Assembly: GCA_028717785.1 (NCBI GenBank)
Contig: JAQUND010000028.1
Coordinates: 1-17,613, forward strand
Origin: Candidatus Nanoarchaeia archaeon
GTDB lineage: Archaea > Nanoarchaeota > Nanoarchaeia > SCGC-AAA011-G17 > JAFCDX01
Reading direction: 5' to 3'
DNA: 17,613 bases
Shown: positions 5,209 through 11,788 of the stretch, in pieces
How positions within the stretch are numbered: the first letter of the stretch is position 1
Layout of the letters: the number at the start of each line of letters is the position of its first letter
Translations under genes and position numbers: made by a program
Notes under the pieces: generated by a model
Seen by the model: the letters and a program-made list of their open reading frames with translations, nothing else
The model's database searches: none
What the model was told of the DNA's origin: nothing

Positions 5209-5775
5209 TTAATCTCCTTTTAAAGGCTTGACTATGCCAATATTTCCCGATACTCTAATGATTTCGACAATAGTACCCGAAGTAATTTGACACTCATTGT
5301 CTGATTGTACATCTAAAGAACGAACCTGTCCGTCAATTTCTGCAGTTATTTCTCCTGTTCCATGTTGGGGTATACCAACTCGTAAAGATGTTTTTAGACC
5401 AATAAATTTTTCGTTAGAAAAAAGCGAGGAAGATTGTTGTGACAAAAAGAATTTTATTATATACCAAGCACCTAACCCGATAAGTGAGCCTGAAAATAAT
5501 CCAATTATTCCATCAACAAAAAGTTTCAAACTAACAAATTTTATTGCAAGGGTTAACCAACTATGTGATACGATTGCACCCATTCCAAAACCTACAAGAA
5601 AACATGATATGACCTTTGCAGAAAAAAAACTTGGGCTTATTGTGTGATCAACGCTGTGATCGAGCTCGATATGATGCTCTACATCGAAATGATCAAACCC
5701 GAAGACGAACGAAGTAAGCAAAAAAACGAAACCAGTTAAAAAAACACATAGATAGACAATTATAGCTGTATCCAT
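5209..5775 (-). CDS. NfeD-like membrane protein (YuaF type), flotillin partner
   Basis: 188 aa. Hydrophobic segments lie near 5-25, 52-73 and 78-110, ending WYIIKFFL. A soluble C-terminal domain, about residues 122-188, is rich in strands and glycine (GLKTSLRVGIPQHGTGEITA, then IVEIIRVSGNIGIVKP), the pattern of the NfeD OB fold. An acidic, His-rich loop (DHFDVEHHIELDHSVDH) sits near 28-44 after the first segment. This matches short NfeD proteins such as YuaF, which lack the serine-protease domain of long NfeD and are encoded just before flotillin. They are thought to assist flotillin assembly or membrane fluidity control. Coupling to flotillin (1-nt gap) supports the call. GAAAGAAGGAAAT precedes the ATG. 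Confidence 0.88.
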   Translation of the reverse strand: MDTAIIVYLCVFLTGFVFLLTSFVFGFDHFDVEHHIELDHSVDHTISPSFFSAKVISCFLVGFGMGAIVSHSWLTLAIKFVSLKLFVDGIIGLFSGSLIGLGAWYIIKFFLSQQSSSLFSNEKFIGLKTSLRVGIPQHGTGEITAEIDGQVRSLDVQSDNECQITSGTIVEIIRVSGNIGIVKPLKGD

Positions 5776-5848
5776 ATTTCCTTCTTTCGTTAAAATTCTG
5801 TCTCATTGACACATTAAATTTATATATTTAAGACTTTGTCTAGCATAC

Positions 5849-5882
5849 AAAAAAGGCGTTTTATAGTTTCCTATAGAACGCC
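5849..5882 (-). terminator. Rho-independent terminator before the NfeD-flotillin operon (repeat copy 2)
   Basis: The minus strand reads GGCGTTCTATAGGAAACTATAAAACGCC followed by TTTTTTG, with TAGCAT/ATGCTA arms that extend the stem. It ends the 83-aa gene unit. Its sequence and the following ATGCTAGACAAAG nearly repeat the unit at 3675-3710. Confidence 0.85.
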
Positions 5883-5917
5883 CAAAGATGCTAAAAAGTT
5901 TCTTCTGTGACTTGCTT

Positions 5918-6169
5918 CTATTGTTTATTTAGAAGTTCTGTCAGTTTCTGTATTAGAGAGTTAGCAATGACTCCTTCAGCAGCTAGATCTCCTGCTGTAT
6001 CAATTATACCTTCTATTGTGCCGGACAAATCTTGAGTTTTGCCGTCTGTTGTAGGAATCGTGACGACAAATTGGCCAGGCTTTCTTGATTTTTGTATCAA
6101 GATTTCCTCTGATGCAGTTACAAGAGAATCAAGAAAAGCTGACTCGTCAAATCTTGCTATCTTTTGCAT
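5918..6169 (-). CDS. 83-aa protein of unknown function
   Basis: The ATG at 6169 follows GATGGGAGAAAT. The protein begins MQKIARFDESAFLDSLVTAS. The middle (PGQFVVTIPTTDGKTQDLSG) looks like two strands, and the ends are helical, finishing in LIQKLTELLNKQ. There are no cysteines, no membrane span and no familiar motif. It is followed by a strong terminator, and an 18-nt sequence shared with the leader of the 259-aa gene lies 45 nt upstream. It may therefore have its own promoter. Confidence 0.7.
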   Translation of the reverse strand: MQKIARFDESAFLDSLVTASEEILIQKSRKPGQFVVTIPTTDGKTQDLSGTIEGIIDTAGDLAAEGVIANSLIQKLTELLNKQ

Positions 6170-6213
6170 ATTTCTCCCATCTTAAAAGTTTTTTCTGGAA
6201 TAAATTACAGAGA

Positions 6214-6231
6214 TATAAAAACAATACAAAT
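6214..6231 (-). promoter_or_regulatory. Shared 18-nt upstream element (copy 1)
   Basis: The minus strand reads ATTTGTATTGTTTTTATA, exactly repeated at 11705-11722, each 41-45 nt before a start codon. It has no good sigma70 spacing, so it may be a phage-specific promoter or binding site. Confidence 0.4.
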
Positions 6232-6359
6232 TATTGTTTTGTTCTCAATTTCTTTGATTTGCGGCATTGGTTACGGTTTGAACATTTCCCAGTCTCAAGT
6301 TCTAACATATAGACACACATCCATTTTTCACCAAAGCACTTAGGTCTATTGATTTTCAT
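6231..6359 (-). CDS. 42-aa cysteine-containing small protein
   Basis: A 43-codon frame from ATG at 6359 to TAA, overlapping the end of the 613-aa gene by 14 nt in another frame. The product begins MKINRPKCFGEKWMCVYMLE and has cysteines at 8, 15, 26 and 32 (CX6C, CX5C), then a basic tail KKLRTKQ. Four spaced Cys in so short a protein suit a single zinc site. The ribosome site (AGAAGATTAAAAA) is weak, and coupling to the upstream stop would be needed. The gene fills the gap before the 83-aa gene, which supports it. Confidence 0.42.
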   Translation of the reverse strand: MKINRPKCFGEKWMCVYMLELETGKCSNRNQCRKSKKLRTKQ

Positions 6360-8187
6360 TTTTTAATCTTCTGATAATCATACTTGACGCCGTAGATTCC
6401 TTTATAGTAATTGCTCTTTTCCATTTATTTTTAAGTTTCCACCAGACAATTGCTTTCTGTATTTTATTCTTATTATGATCGTTCAATTCCCATTTCAATT
6501 GACCTGCAATCATTTTTGCAAATTCGTCCTCGAGTTCTTTTTCTTTTGATTTTATTTTTCTTATCCAAAATAGTGTCGGGAGTATTCGCAAATAATTCTT
6601 ACGATCAATGCGACTTTTCATATAATAGTCAGCATCTTCTATAGAAACTTCATCAAAATTGACGACTTCATCACTATATAAATACCAAGGTACTCTTCTT
6701 TTCCGTTCTTTTTCTTCAAATGTCACAGGATCCCAAATCGTATCACCAGGTTTGTACCGTATTAAAATGGAAGTACCTTCCGGGAAATATTCCTTGGGCG
6801 ATTCGCTTTTGAATGATTCTACAACATAACAATAGTCTCTATATGGCGGGCAACTTGGCCGGAAAGGAGAACAACGCCATCTGTCATTATCTTTAGAAGA
6901 GAAACTGAAATAATTTTTTTGTGTAGAAATACATATTCTTGAGCCTAAATGAATTGTGCTCCTGTTATTCTTTAGATATTCGGACCAGCCAAGTCTACCA
7001 TTACCTATCCAAAATTCTGTTTCGGCATCTCTTATAAATTTTACATGTTCATCCATATCGCTTCGAGGAGTCATTAAATTGACACCATGTTCTCTTAAAT
7101 AAGTCCCTAGAATATCAGTTCGTTCAATCATGCCTTGGATTGCAATCAAACCATAGAGATAATTTTCATGTTTCCGTTGCAATTTTTCTTTGACATGTTT
7201 TTCACCCCATCTTTTTTCTGAATTGACAAGATTTACATATTCATTTTTTTCAGGGAACAACAAATCACTTATACTAATATCGCTCCAGATTCGATAAAGT
7301 TTCGAACCATTGCGTATGAGAAAGTATGTCTGTTTGTTCCATTGATTGAATTGAACGTTGAGAAATTTGTCGCTATACTCTTTTTCATTACGACGCACTT
7401 GCCAAGCAACAACAGACAGGGGTTCATAAGCGAATGTTTTATAATTTTTCGCAATCCATTTATCGAATTGTTCAATGTCTTGGAAATCAAGACCTTGACC
7501 ATCAGAATCATCCCAGATTCCAACTTCTTCATCCATAAAAAGTTTTTGTTGAAATAAACTCAATGGTGTTCCAGAAGGAGCAGATTCTCCATCTGCTATC
7601 TGTACAATCTCTTCATGTAGTCCAAGATATGTTTCGATGATATATATGATTTTTTGTTTTTGCTTAAGCTCATCTTTAAGAATAGACATAGCCTGATTCA
7701 TTTCGCTCATCATTTTTTCAAGTTCAGCTTTTCGACGAGCTATTTCGTCATGTTTTGCTCTGAGTTCGACTTTTGAATTAACTCTAGAAAGAGATTCAGC
7801 ACTTGTTATGACAGGTAAAGTTTCTTGATTTTCTAGATTTTTACCTGGAATTTTGGTAGCTTCAAGCAAGTTTTTTTGTGGTATAAATTGACTAAAATCG
7901 ACATTGATACATTCTTGTAAACCGATTGTACCTATTCTTTTGTCTTGATCATCAAATATAGGAATTTTAGGGTCTGGAATTTTAAATTGATAAGAATATC
8001 TTGATAAGTCGCTATCATAGTCGCTTTCAAAACATCCTTCAGCATCTTTTTTAACATAAATCGGATCGACATATTTTTCTGGAAATAATACTGAAACTTT
8101 AAAAATTTTTATTGCATGATCAAAGTTTTTAGCCTCAATTAAAATATGTCTTTCATAAATATCATGTCGACCGAAACAAAACTTCAT
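6346..8187 (-). CDS. 613-aa coiled-coil protein of unknown function
   Basis: The start ATG at 8187 follows a very strong AGGGGGGTGAAC site. Residues 1-110 form a strand-rich start with IPDPKIPIFDDQDKRIGTIG. About 130-190 is a charged coiled coil (RAKHDEIARRKAELEKMMSE). About 195-450 is aromatic- and Trp-rich with WIAKNYKTFAYEPLSVVAWQ and a YFLIRNGSKLYRIW strand pair. A Cys cluster (CSPFRPSCPPYRDYC, near 425-439) follows, and the last 120 residues are helical and basic. There is no nucleotide-binding or nuclease motif I can identify and no membrane span. It is the largest protein here and begins its own transcription unit. A virion or DNA-associated role is possible but not shown. Confidence 0.85.
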   Translation of the reverse strand: MKFCFGRHDIYERHILIEAKNFDHAIKIFKVSVLFPEKYVDPIYVKKDAEGCFESDYDSDLSRYSYQFKIPDPKIPIFDDQDKRIGTIGLQECINVDFSQFIPQKNLLEATKIPGKNLENQETLPVITSAESLSRVNSKVELRAKHDEIARRKAELEKMMSEMNQAMSILKDELKQKQKIIYIIETYLGLHEEIVQIADGESAPSGTPLSLFQQKLFMDEEVGIWDDSDGQGLDFQDIEQFDKWIAKNYKTFAYEPLSVVAWQVRRNEKEYSDKFLNVQFNQWNKQTYFLIRNGSKLYRIWSDISISDLLFPEKNEYVNLVNSEKRWGEKHVKEKLQRKHENYLYGLIAIQGMIERTDILGTYLREHGVNLMTPRSDMDEHVKFIRDAETEFWIGNGRLGWSEYLKNNRSTIHLGSRICISTQKNYFSFSSKDNDRWRCSPFRPSCPPYRDYCYVVESFKSESPKEYFPEGTSILIRYKPGDTIWDPVTFEEKERKRRVPWYLYSDEVVNFDEVSIEDADYYMKSRIDRKNYLRILPTLFWIRKIKSKEKELEDEFAKMIAGQLKWELNDHNKNKIQKAIVWWKLKNKWKRAITIKESTASSMIIRRLKNENQ

Positions 8188-8197
8188 AGTTCACCCC

Positions 8198-8226
8198 CCT
8201 AAGAAATTAGGCTATTATATCTTAGG
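8198..8226 (-). promoter_or_regulatory. -10 hexamer flanked by a 6-bp inverted repeat
   Basis: TATAAT on the minus strand (8219-8214) lies between CCTAAG (8226-8221) and CTTAGG (8203-8198), just before the strong ribosome site of the 613-aa gene. No good -35 is at 16-18 nt; TTGGCA lies 20 nt away. The dyad could be an operator over the promoter. Confidence 0.35.
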
Positions 8227-8301
8227 TTATATAGAACTATGCCAATAATGATCTATGGTGATTCAATTAGAATGTGCTAGACCGTGTCGTAGAAACAAAC
8301 G

Positions 8302-8334
8302 TTAAACAACTCAACCCCATATTTAATTGTTTAA
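8302..8334. repeat. AT-rich 8-bp inverted repeat after the 205-aa gene
   Basis: TTAAACAA (8302-8309) and TTGTTTAA (8327-8334) flank a 17-nt loop immediately downstream of the 205-aa gene. It has no G+C core and no proper T-tract, so it is a weak terminator at best. Confidence 0.35.
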
Positions 8335-8337
8335 AAC

Positions 8338-8955
8338 TTATTCAGGAAGCACTTGAATGATATCTCTCAATGTTTCGTTGATTGTAAGCAATTCAGTAGG
8401 ACCACCTTCTTGGATTTCAGTGATTCTCTGATTTGCTCTGTCAAGCAAAGCTTGTTTCTTGACGCAGGCAACTTTCATAGCAACCTGTAGATGACCCTTG
8501 ACAAGTTCTACATCAACATTGCGTTGAAGAGCTGCAATGCCAATCGGGAAAAGACCATCAATAGAACATGTATCGACGGCATTGAGAAGGAGATTAGCAC
8601 ATACGTCAGCACCACAAGAAGCAATAGCTTGAATTCTATTTGTTTCTTCATTATGGCCATGACACATGCGTGCCCAGACAGTGTAACTATTTGGCGGGAC
8701 TTCAACTTCAACATGGAATATTTTTTTACCGGTTACAGGGAGAATTTTAATTCTTGTTGCTCCCATGTAGTTGGGTAAAAGTGTTGCTGAGGCAACATGA
8801 GGATTTCTTGCCAAGATTCTCTGACAGACATCGGGATCTTTGTCTATCAGATATATCCCAGAGCAAGACACTAATACTAAATCCATTCTCCAAGCACTGC
8901 TAAGGACTTGACAATTCTTGTCCTTAACCCAGACGTTAAGTAATGCGTATGACAT
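8338..8955 (-). CDS. 205-aa protein of unknown function
   Basis: The start is placed at the internal ATG (8955, MSYALLNVWVKD) because AAAAGGAG lies 6 nt before it. An in-frame ATG 17 codons earlier has no such site. Residues 1-110 look strand-rich (VSCSGIYLIDKDP; KKIFHVEVEVPPNSYTVWAR). About 115-165 has a CHGHNEETN stretch and a helical run with Cys (ASCGADVCANLLLNAVDTCS). The rest is helical, ending in RDIIQVLPE. Seven or more cysteines and the CHGH motif could form a metal site, but no known family comes to mind. The compact beta start with PPNSYTVWA recalls carrier or carboxypeptidase-regulatory-like folds, which is speculation. It lies 81 nt after the YhhN-type gene. Confidence 0.75.
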   Translation of the reverse strand: MSYALLNVWVKDKNCQVLSSAWRMDLVLVSCSGIYLIDKDPDVCQRILARNPHVASATLLPNYMGATRIKILPVTGKKIFHVEVEVPPNSYTVWARMCHGHNEETNRIQAIASCGADVCANLLLNAVDTCSIDGLFPIGIAALQRNVDVELVKGHLQVAMKVACVKKQALLDRANQRITEIQEGGPTELLTINETLRDIIQVLPE

Positions 8956-9036
8956 GATGACTCCTTTTGATGGGGTTGAGTCAGCTTGATATTTTATAAT
9001 AAACACAAAAAATGAAATAAAATTATTCTAGATATT

Positions 9037-9711
9037 CTAAACTAAAGTAGCAGCTGTAAATGACATTAAAGACCCGTAATAAAGAATATTATTAAGTGTA
9101 TGATTTATTTTGTAATTGTTTAAGACTAAGTTGTTCAATAATGCTTCATTAGCAACTTGAGCATCTGTAAAGAAAAATAAAGTCGTGCCTATAGATGTAA
9201 ATATTGCAACAGCAATATTGCCGTCTAAAAATAAAACATAGGATCTCCACACACTACAAAGTATGACAAGTAGATAGATAGGGACCAGTATCCCCATTAT
9301 ACCTTTTATTTTCCCTAAAAACAACATTGTGAAGATATATAAACCAAAAGCATATACTGCAAGCCCTATGCATATAGAATAACTTGAAAATGTCGGCTCG
9401 TGTATAAAGAAATTTATTGAGTTCAATATATGACATGCAAGAAAAGCAATTAGTCCAGCCATTAAATTTTTAATTATCAATAAATCTCCAATTAGAGCAC
9501 AAAGTAGCATGAAATAAATAAGAAAAGTAAAAAGCGAAATTTCTTCTGATAGCGATATAATTAGCAAGGGTATTAGAATTAGAATAGTCCGCCATAATTT
9601 TTGTTTTAAAATATCCCAGTCTTCGTATGGTTTGTAGACATAGTCAAGAATCGAGAACACGACGACAAGTGCAGCATTAACACCAAGCAAATACCATTGT
9701 ATGTAAGTCAT
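9037..9711 (-). CDS. YhhN/TMEM86-family membrane protein, lysoplasmalogenase type
   Basis: 224 aa with about eight hydrophobic segments throughout. The family pattern is visible: LLCALIGDLLII (Gly-Asp in a membrane segment, about 70-80), then GLIAFLACHILNSINFF (Phe...His, about 86-102), and near the end IGTTLFFFTDAQVANEALLN (a TDA/SD-type motif with Asp) followed by LYYGSLMSFTAATLV. In YhhN and mammalian TMEM86 the buried Asp residues are catalytic. The TMEM86 enzymes cleave the vinyl-ether bond of lysoplasmalogens; the bacterial proteins are less well characterised. The ATG overlaps the stop of the 41-aa gene (TAATG), so it is coupled into the protease operon. It may act on host lipids, or on other lipids if the host lacks plasmalogens. 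Confidence 0.72.
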   Translation of the reverse strand: MTYIQWYLLGVNAALVVVFSILDYVYKPYEDWDILKQKLWRTILILIPLLIISLSEEISLFTFLIYFMLLCALIGDLLIIKNLMAGLIAFLACHILNSINFFIHEPTFSSYSICIGLAVYAFGLYIFTMLFLGKIKGIMGILVPIYLLVILCSVWRSYVLFLDGNIAVAIFTSIGTTLFFFTDAQVANEALLNNLVLNNYKINHTLNNILYYGSLMSFTAATLV

Positions 9712-9836
9712 TAAAAATTCTCAATGCCTTTAGCAAGATTTTTCGCTGATTCATCTATCATTTGTAGCGTATTTGCCGAAATCTGATCGAGCGCCTGTAT
9801 TGTAGACTTCACATCGGTTTTTCTGTTATCTTTCAT
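9711..9836 (-). CDS. 41-aa peptide coupled between protease and YhhN-type genes
   Basis: A 42-codon frame whose ATG overlaps the protease stop by 4 nt (ATGA, 9836-9833) and whose TAA overlaps the next ATG by 1 nt. The product begins MKDNRKTDVKSTIQALDQIS and is a single probable amphipathic helix, with no Cys and no membrane span. Exact overlaps at both ends argue strongly that it is translated. The function is unknown; a small partner or inhibitor of a neighbour is one option. Confidence 0.65.
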   Translation of the reverse strand: MKDNRKTDVKSTIQALDQISANTLQMIDESAKNLAKGIENF

Positions 9837-10840
9837 AATGTACAACCAAAAGCATTGAAAACATTATTTATTCTATTTACTATAGTAGTTGTGTCACTAC
9901 CAGCAAATAAAAGACCTACAAGATAAGTACCCGAACAAACTGCTGAACCACTATCTCCGGGTTGACTAAACGAACCTTCTGAAGATGTTATTGATATTTG
10001 ATCACTAAAAATAGCGGTCTTGTTTGTCCCATAACTTACTTGTGTTGTTACATCAATCTGATCAACTACACCTTTTGTGTATCCTGTTGTTCTACCCTGC
10101 TTATGAACTTCCATTCCTAATTCTATCTCTTTAACTCCAATAATAGGGCCGATTCCTCTTATTTCTTGCAATACATCAGCTTCATTTAATGGCTTTGCAA
10201 GAGCAGCATCGACTAAATTTGTTGTTGCTTCTAAACTATAAGCTTTCAAACGGCTTTTTCTACCTAGAATAAATGAAAGGAAATTAAGAAAACCTGCACT
10301 ACCTGTAGCAATAGGACAGTCAGTTCCTGGTAAACCATTTTCAATAAAATTTACAGGTACAAATTCACTAAGTGTTCCAATTTGGTCTTTTTCAGTTCCT
10401 TTATCATAAGGCCCTGGTTGCAGTATTGCATCCCCTACTTTACCATCATTACTATTTGCAAGTACATGATTGTTAGAAAGAATCATTAATTGTCCGTTTT
10501 TTCGAACAACACACCCAAGTGTGCCAGCTGTAATAGCATAATGTCCAATACTATCACCACCTAATGCTGGTCTCTGTTTTGTTGTATTGCTTTGAGCTTT
10601 TATGATTCCTGTTTGTACAACATCTGTGGGTATACCATTTATCTGCTCTGGGATAAGATCTTTTTCGGATAGTGATTCTTTGGTCTTCTTTTGTTCGACT
10701 GAACAAATAATAGAAAGTTTGTCGGTCTTTTTACCTTTAGAAGTCTTATAACCAATACCTAGACTTACAACATTGGCTTTCGACAATAAAACTTTTTTCG
10801 AAGCAACATCAAATCCTTTTCGAACATCATTGATATGCAT
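9833..10840 (-). CDS. Trypsin-fold serine protease, Nal1-like
   Basis: 335 aa from the ATG at 10840, chosen because AAAAAGGAGACTAT precedes it; an upstream in-frame ATG at 10867 lacks a site. Residues about 85-115 carry GGDSIGHYAITAGTLGCVVR, a typical opening of this group. The triad is visible: His in ILSNNHVLAN (about 122), Asp in TTNLVDAALAKP (about 210) and Ser in SQPGDSGSAV (about 301), the GDSG motif. No signal peptide is seen, so it should act in the cytoplasm or in a virion. The first 80 residues, with Lys-rich segments, could be a pro-region or targeting part. It sits between a virion-like protein and membrane-protein genes; maturation of a structural protein or attack on a host protein are both possible. 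Confidence 0.88.
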   Translation of the reverse strand: MHINDVRKGFDVASKKVLLSKANVVSLGIGYKTSKGKKTDKLSIICSVEQKKTKESLSEKDLIPEQINGIPTDVVQTGIIKAQSNTTKQRPALGGDSIGHYAITAGTLGCVVRKNGQLMILSNNHVLANSNDGKVGDAILQPGPYDKGTEKDQIGTLSEFVPVNFIENGLPGTDCPIATGSAGFLNFLSFILGRKSRLKAYSLEATTNLVDAALAKPLNEADVLQEIRGIGPIIGVKEIELGMEVHKQGRTTGYTKGVVDQIDVTTQVSYGTNKTAIFSDQISITSSEGSFSQPGDSGSAVCSGTYLVGLLFAGSDTTTIVNRINNVFNAFGCTL

Positions 10841-10884
10841 ATAGTCTCCTTTTTGAATGCATAACAAGATGTCTTATAAAAACT

Positions 10885-11664
10885 TTAAACAATCCTATCT
10901 GCTGAACCTAGTTTTGTGACATTATCGTCTACAATTCCTTGTAGAACAGAATCTGTAACTAAATTTCCAGATGATTGCACTGAGGCATCAAAGGATGTCA
11001 TAGCTAAAGTATATTCATCTGGGTTCAACAAAGCTTTTGCTGCCCAAGATCTTCTGTCACTGTTATTGAGAGCGGCTACATAAGCGTCTCGTGTTGTCAA
11101 ATATGTATTTACCAAATTTGTCACCATAGTCAACGTATTAGAACTTATTGATGCTATAATATTGCTTTCGGATGCAGCTGAATCTGCAATTGTAATATTT
11201 TGTCCTACGACAAATATTGAGCCGTCAGTGACAGCAACATCTTTTTGATTAGCATTAGCGTTGCTTGTAAGAGTAGAAACAGGTACAGCTTCTGAAAAAA
11301 TTGAATTAGCTGCAATTATGATAGCAGAACGAATTCTTTTTCGTATTTCTGTTGATTCATAAATTTTGCTTATTGATATCAGTGTGTCTGTACCTACAAC
11401 ATTGTTATCAACATCATTTTTGCTTTCATTCAACAGATAATAAGCAGCTTCGCCACCCACACCTTCATTATAAACAACAAAATCAACATACTTGCTATTG
11501 ACTACTGGTTTTATGCTTTTTTCTGAGTTGCCTGTCTCATAGACAAGCATAGAATAATGATTTATAGTCGTAGGTATATTGTTGTCATTTCTTTTACTAC
11601 GAAAAGGACTTCCAACAAAAGTATAAAATGCAGTGATCTCAGCAATAATTTCATTTTTTGTCAT
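10885..11664 (-). CDS. 259-aa probable virion protein with an inserted beta domain
   Basis: The start is placed at MTKNEIIAEITAFY (11664), which follows CGAAGGAATAACATTT. The longer frame upstream lacks a site and overlaps the promoter-like element. The N-terminal half is mixed, and IRKRIRSAIIIAANSIFSEA (about 110-130) begins a helical part. A beta insertion follows (SIFVVGQNITIADSAASESN, then IIASISSNTLTMV, about 150-180). It returns to helices with RRSWAAKALLNPDEYTLAM. The helix pair around NNSDRRSWAAKALLNP resembles a small phage family (AI.VAA..I..E ... N...R..WAK.V..NP). The VG..VTIAD..ASE...IASI.GNTLT pattern is common in phage fibre and neck proteins. The assignment is by pattern memory, so moderate. 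Confidence 0.65.
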   Translation of the reverse strand: MTKNEIIAEITAFYTFVGSPFRSKRNDNNIPTTINHYSMLVYETGNSEKSIKPVVNSKYVDFVVYNEGVGGEAAYYLLNESKNDVDNNVVGTDTLISISKIYESTEIRKRIRSAIIIAANSIFSEAVPVSTLTSNANANQKDVAVTDGSIFVVGQNITIADSAASESNIIASISSNTLTMVTNLVNTYLTTRDAYVAALNNSDRRSWAAKALLNPDEYTLAMTSFDASVQSSGNLVTDSVLQGIVDDNVTKLGSADRIV

Positions 11665-11704
11665 AAATGTTATTCCTTCGAAGATGTGCGTAGAAAATGG
11701 GGAG

Positions 11705-11722
11705 TATAAAAACAATACAAAT
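11705..11722 (-). promoter_or_regulatory. Shared 18-nt upstream element (copy 2)
   Basis: Minus strand ATTTGTATTGTTTTTATA, 41 nt before the ATG of the 259-aa gene and identical to 6214-6231. The shorter GTTTTTATA recurs at 10883-10875, 35 nt before the protease start. Confidence 0.4.
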
Positions 11723-11734
11723 ATCAAAGCTAGA

Positions 11735-11766
11735 TAACTATTTCATAAGTTGTCTAACTATTTCAT
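11735..11766. repeat. Two direct 12-nt repeats, 20-nt period
   Basis: TAACTATTTCAT occurs at 11735-11746 and 11755-11766, in the gap between the 287-aa gene and the 259-aa gene. Equal face-of-helix spacing (two turns) suggests tandem binding sites for a regulator upstream of the element at 11705-11722. Confidence 0.5.
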
Positions 11767-11788
11767 GCTATTGATGCAAGATGATGTC

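Noticed and set aside
7269..7557. Frames on both strands inside the 613-aa gene
   Set aside because: They are shadows of the long gene, with no ribosome site of their own.
8302..8334. Inverted repeat as a terminator of the 205-aa gene
   Set aside because: The stem is all A-T but for one pair each side and lacks a T-run; kept only as a weak repeat.
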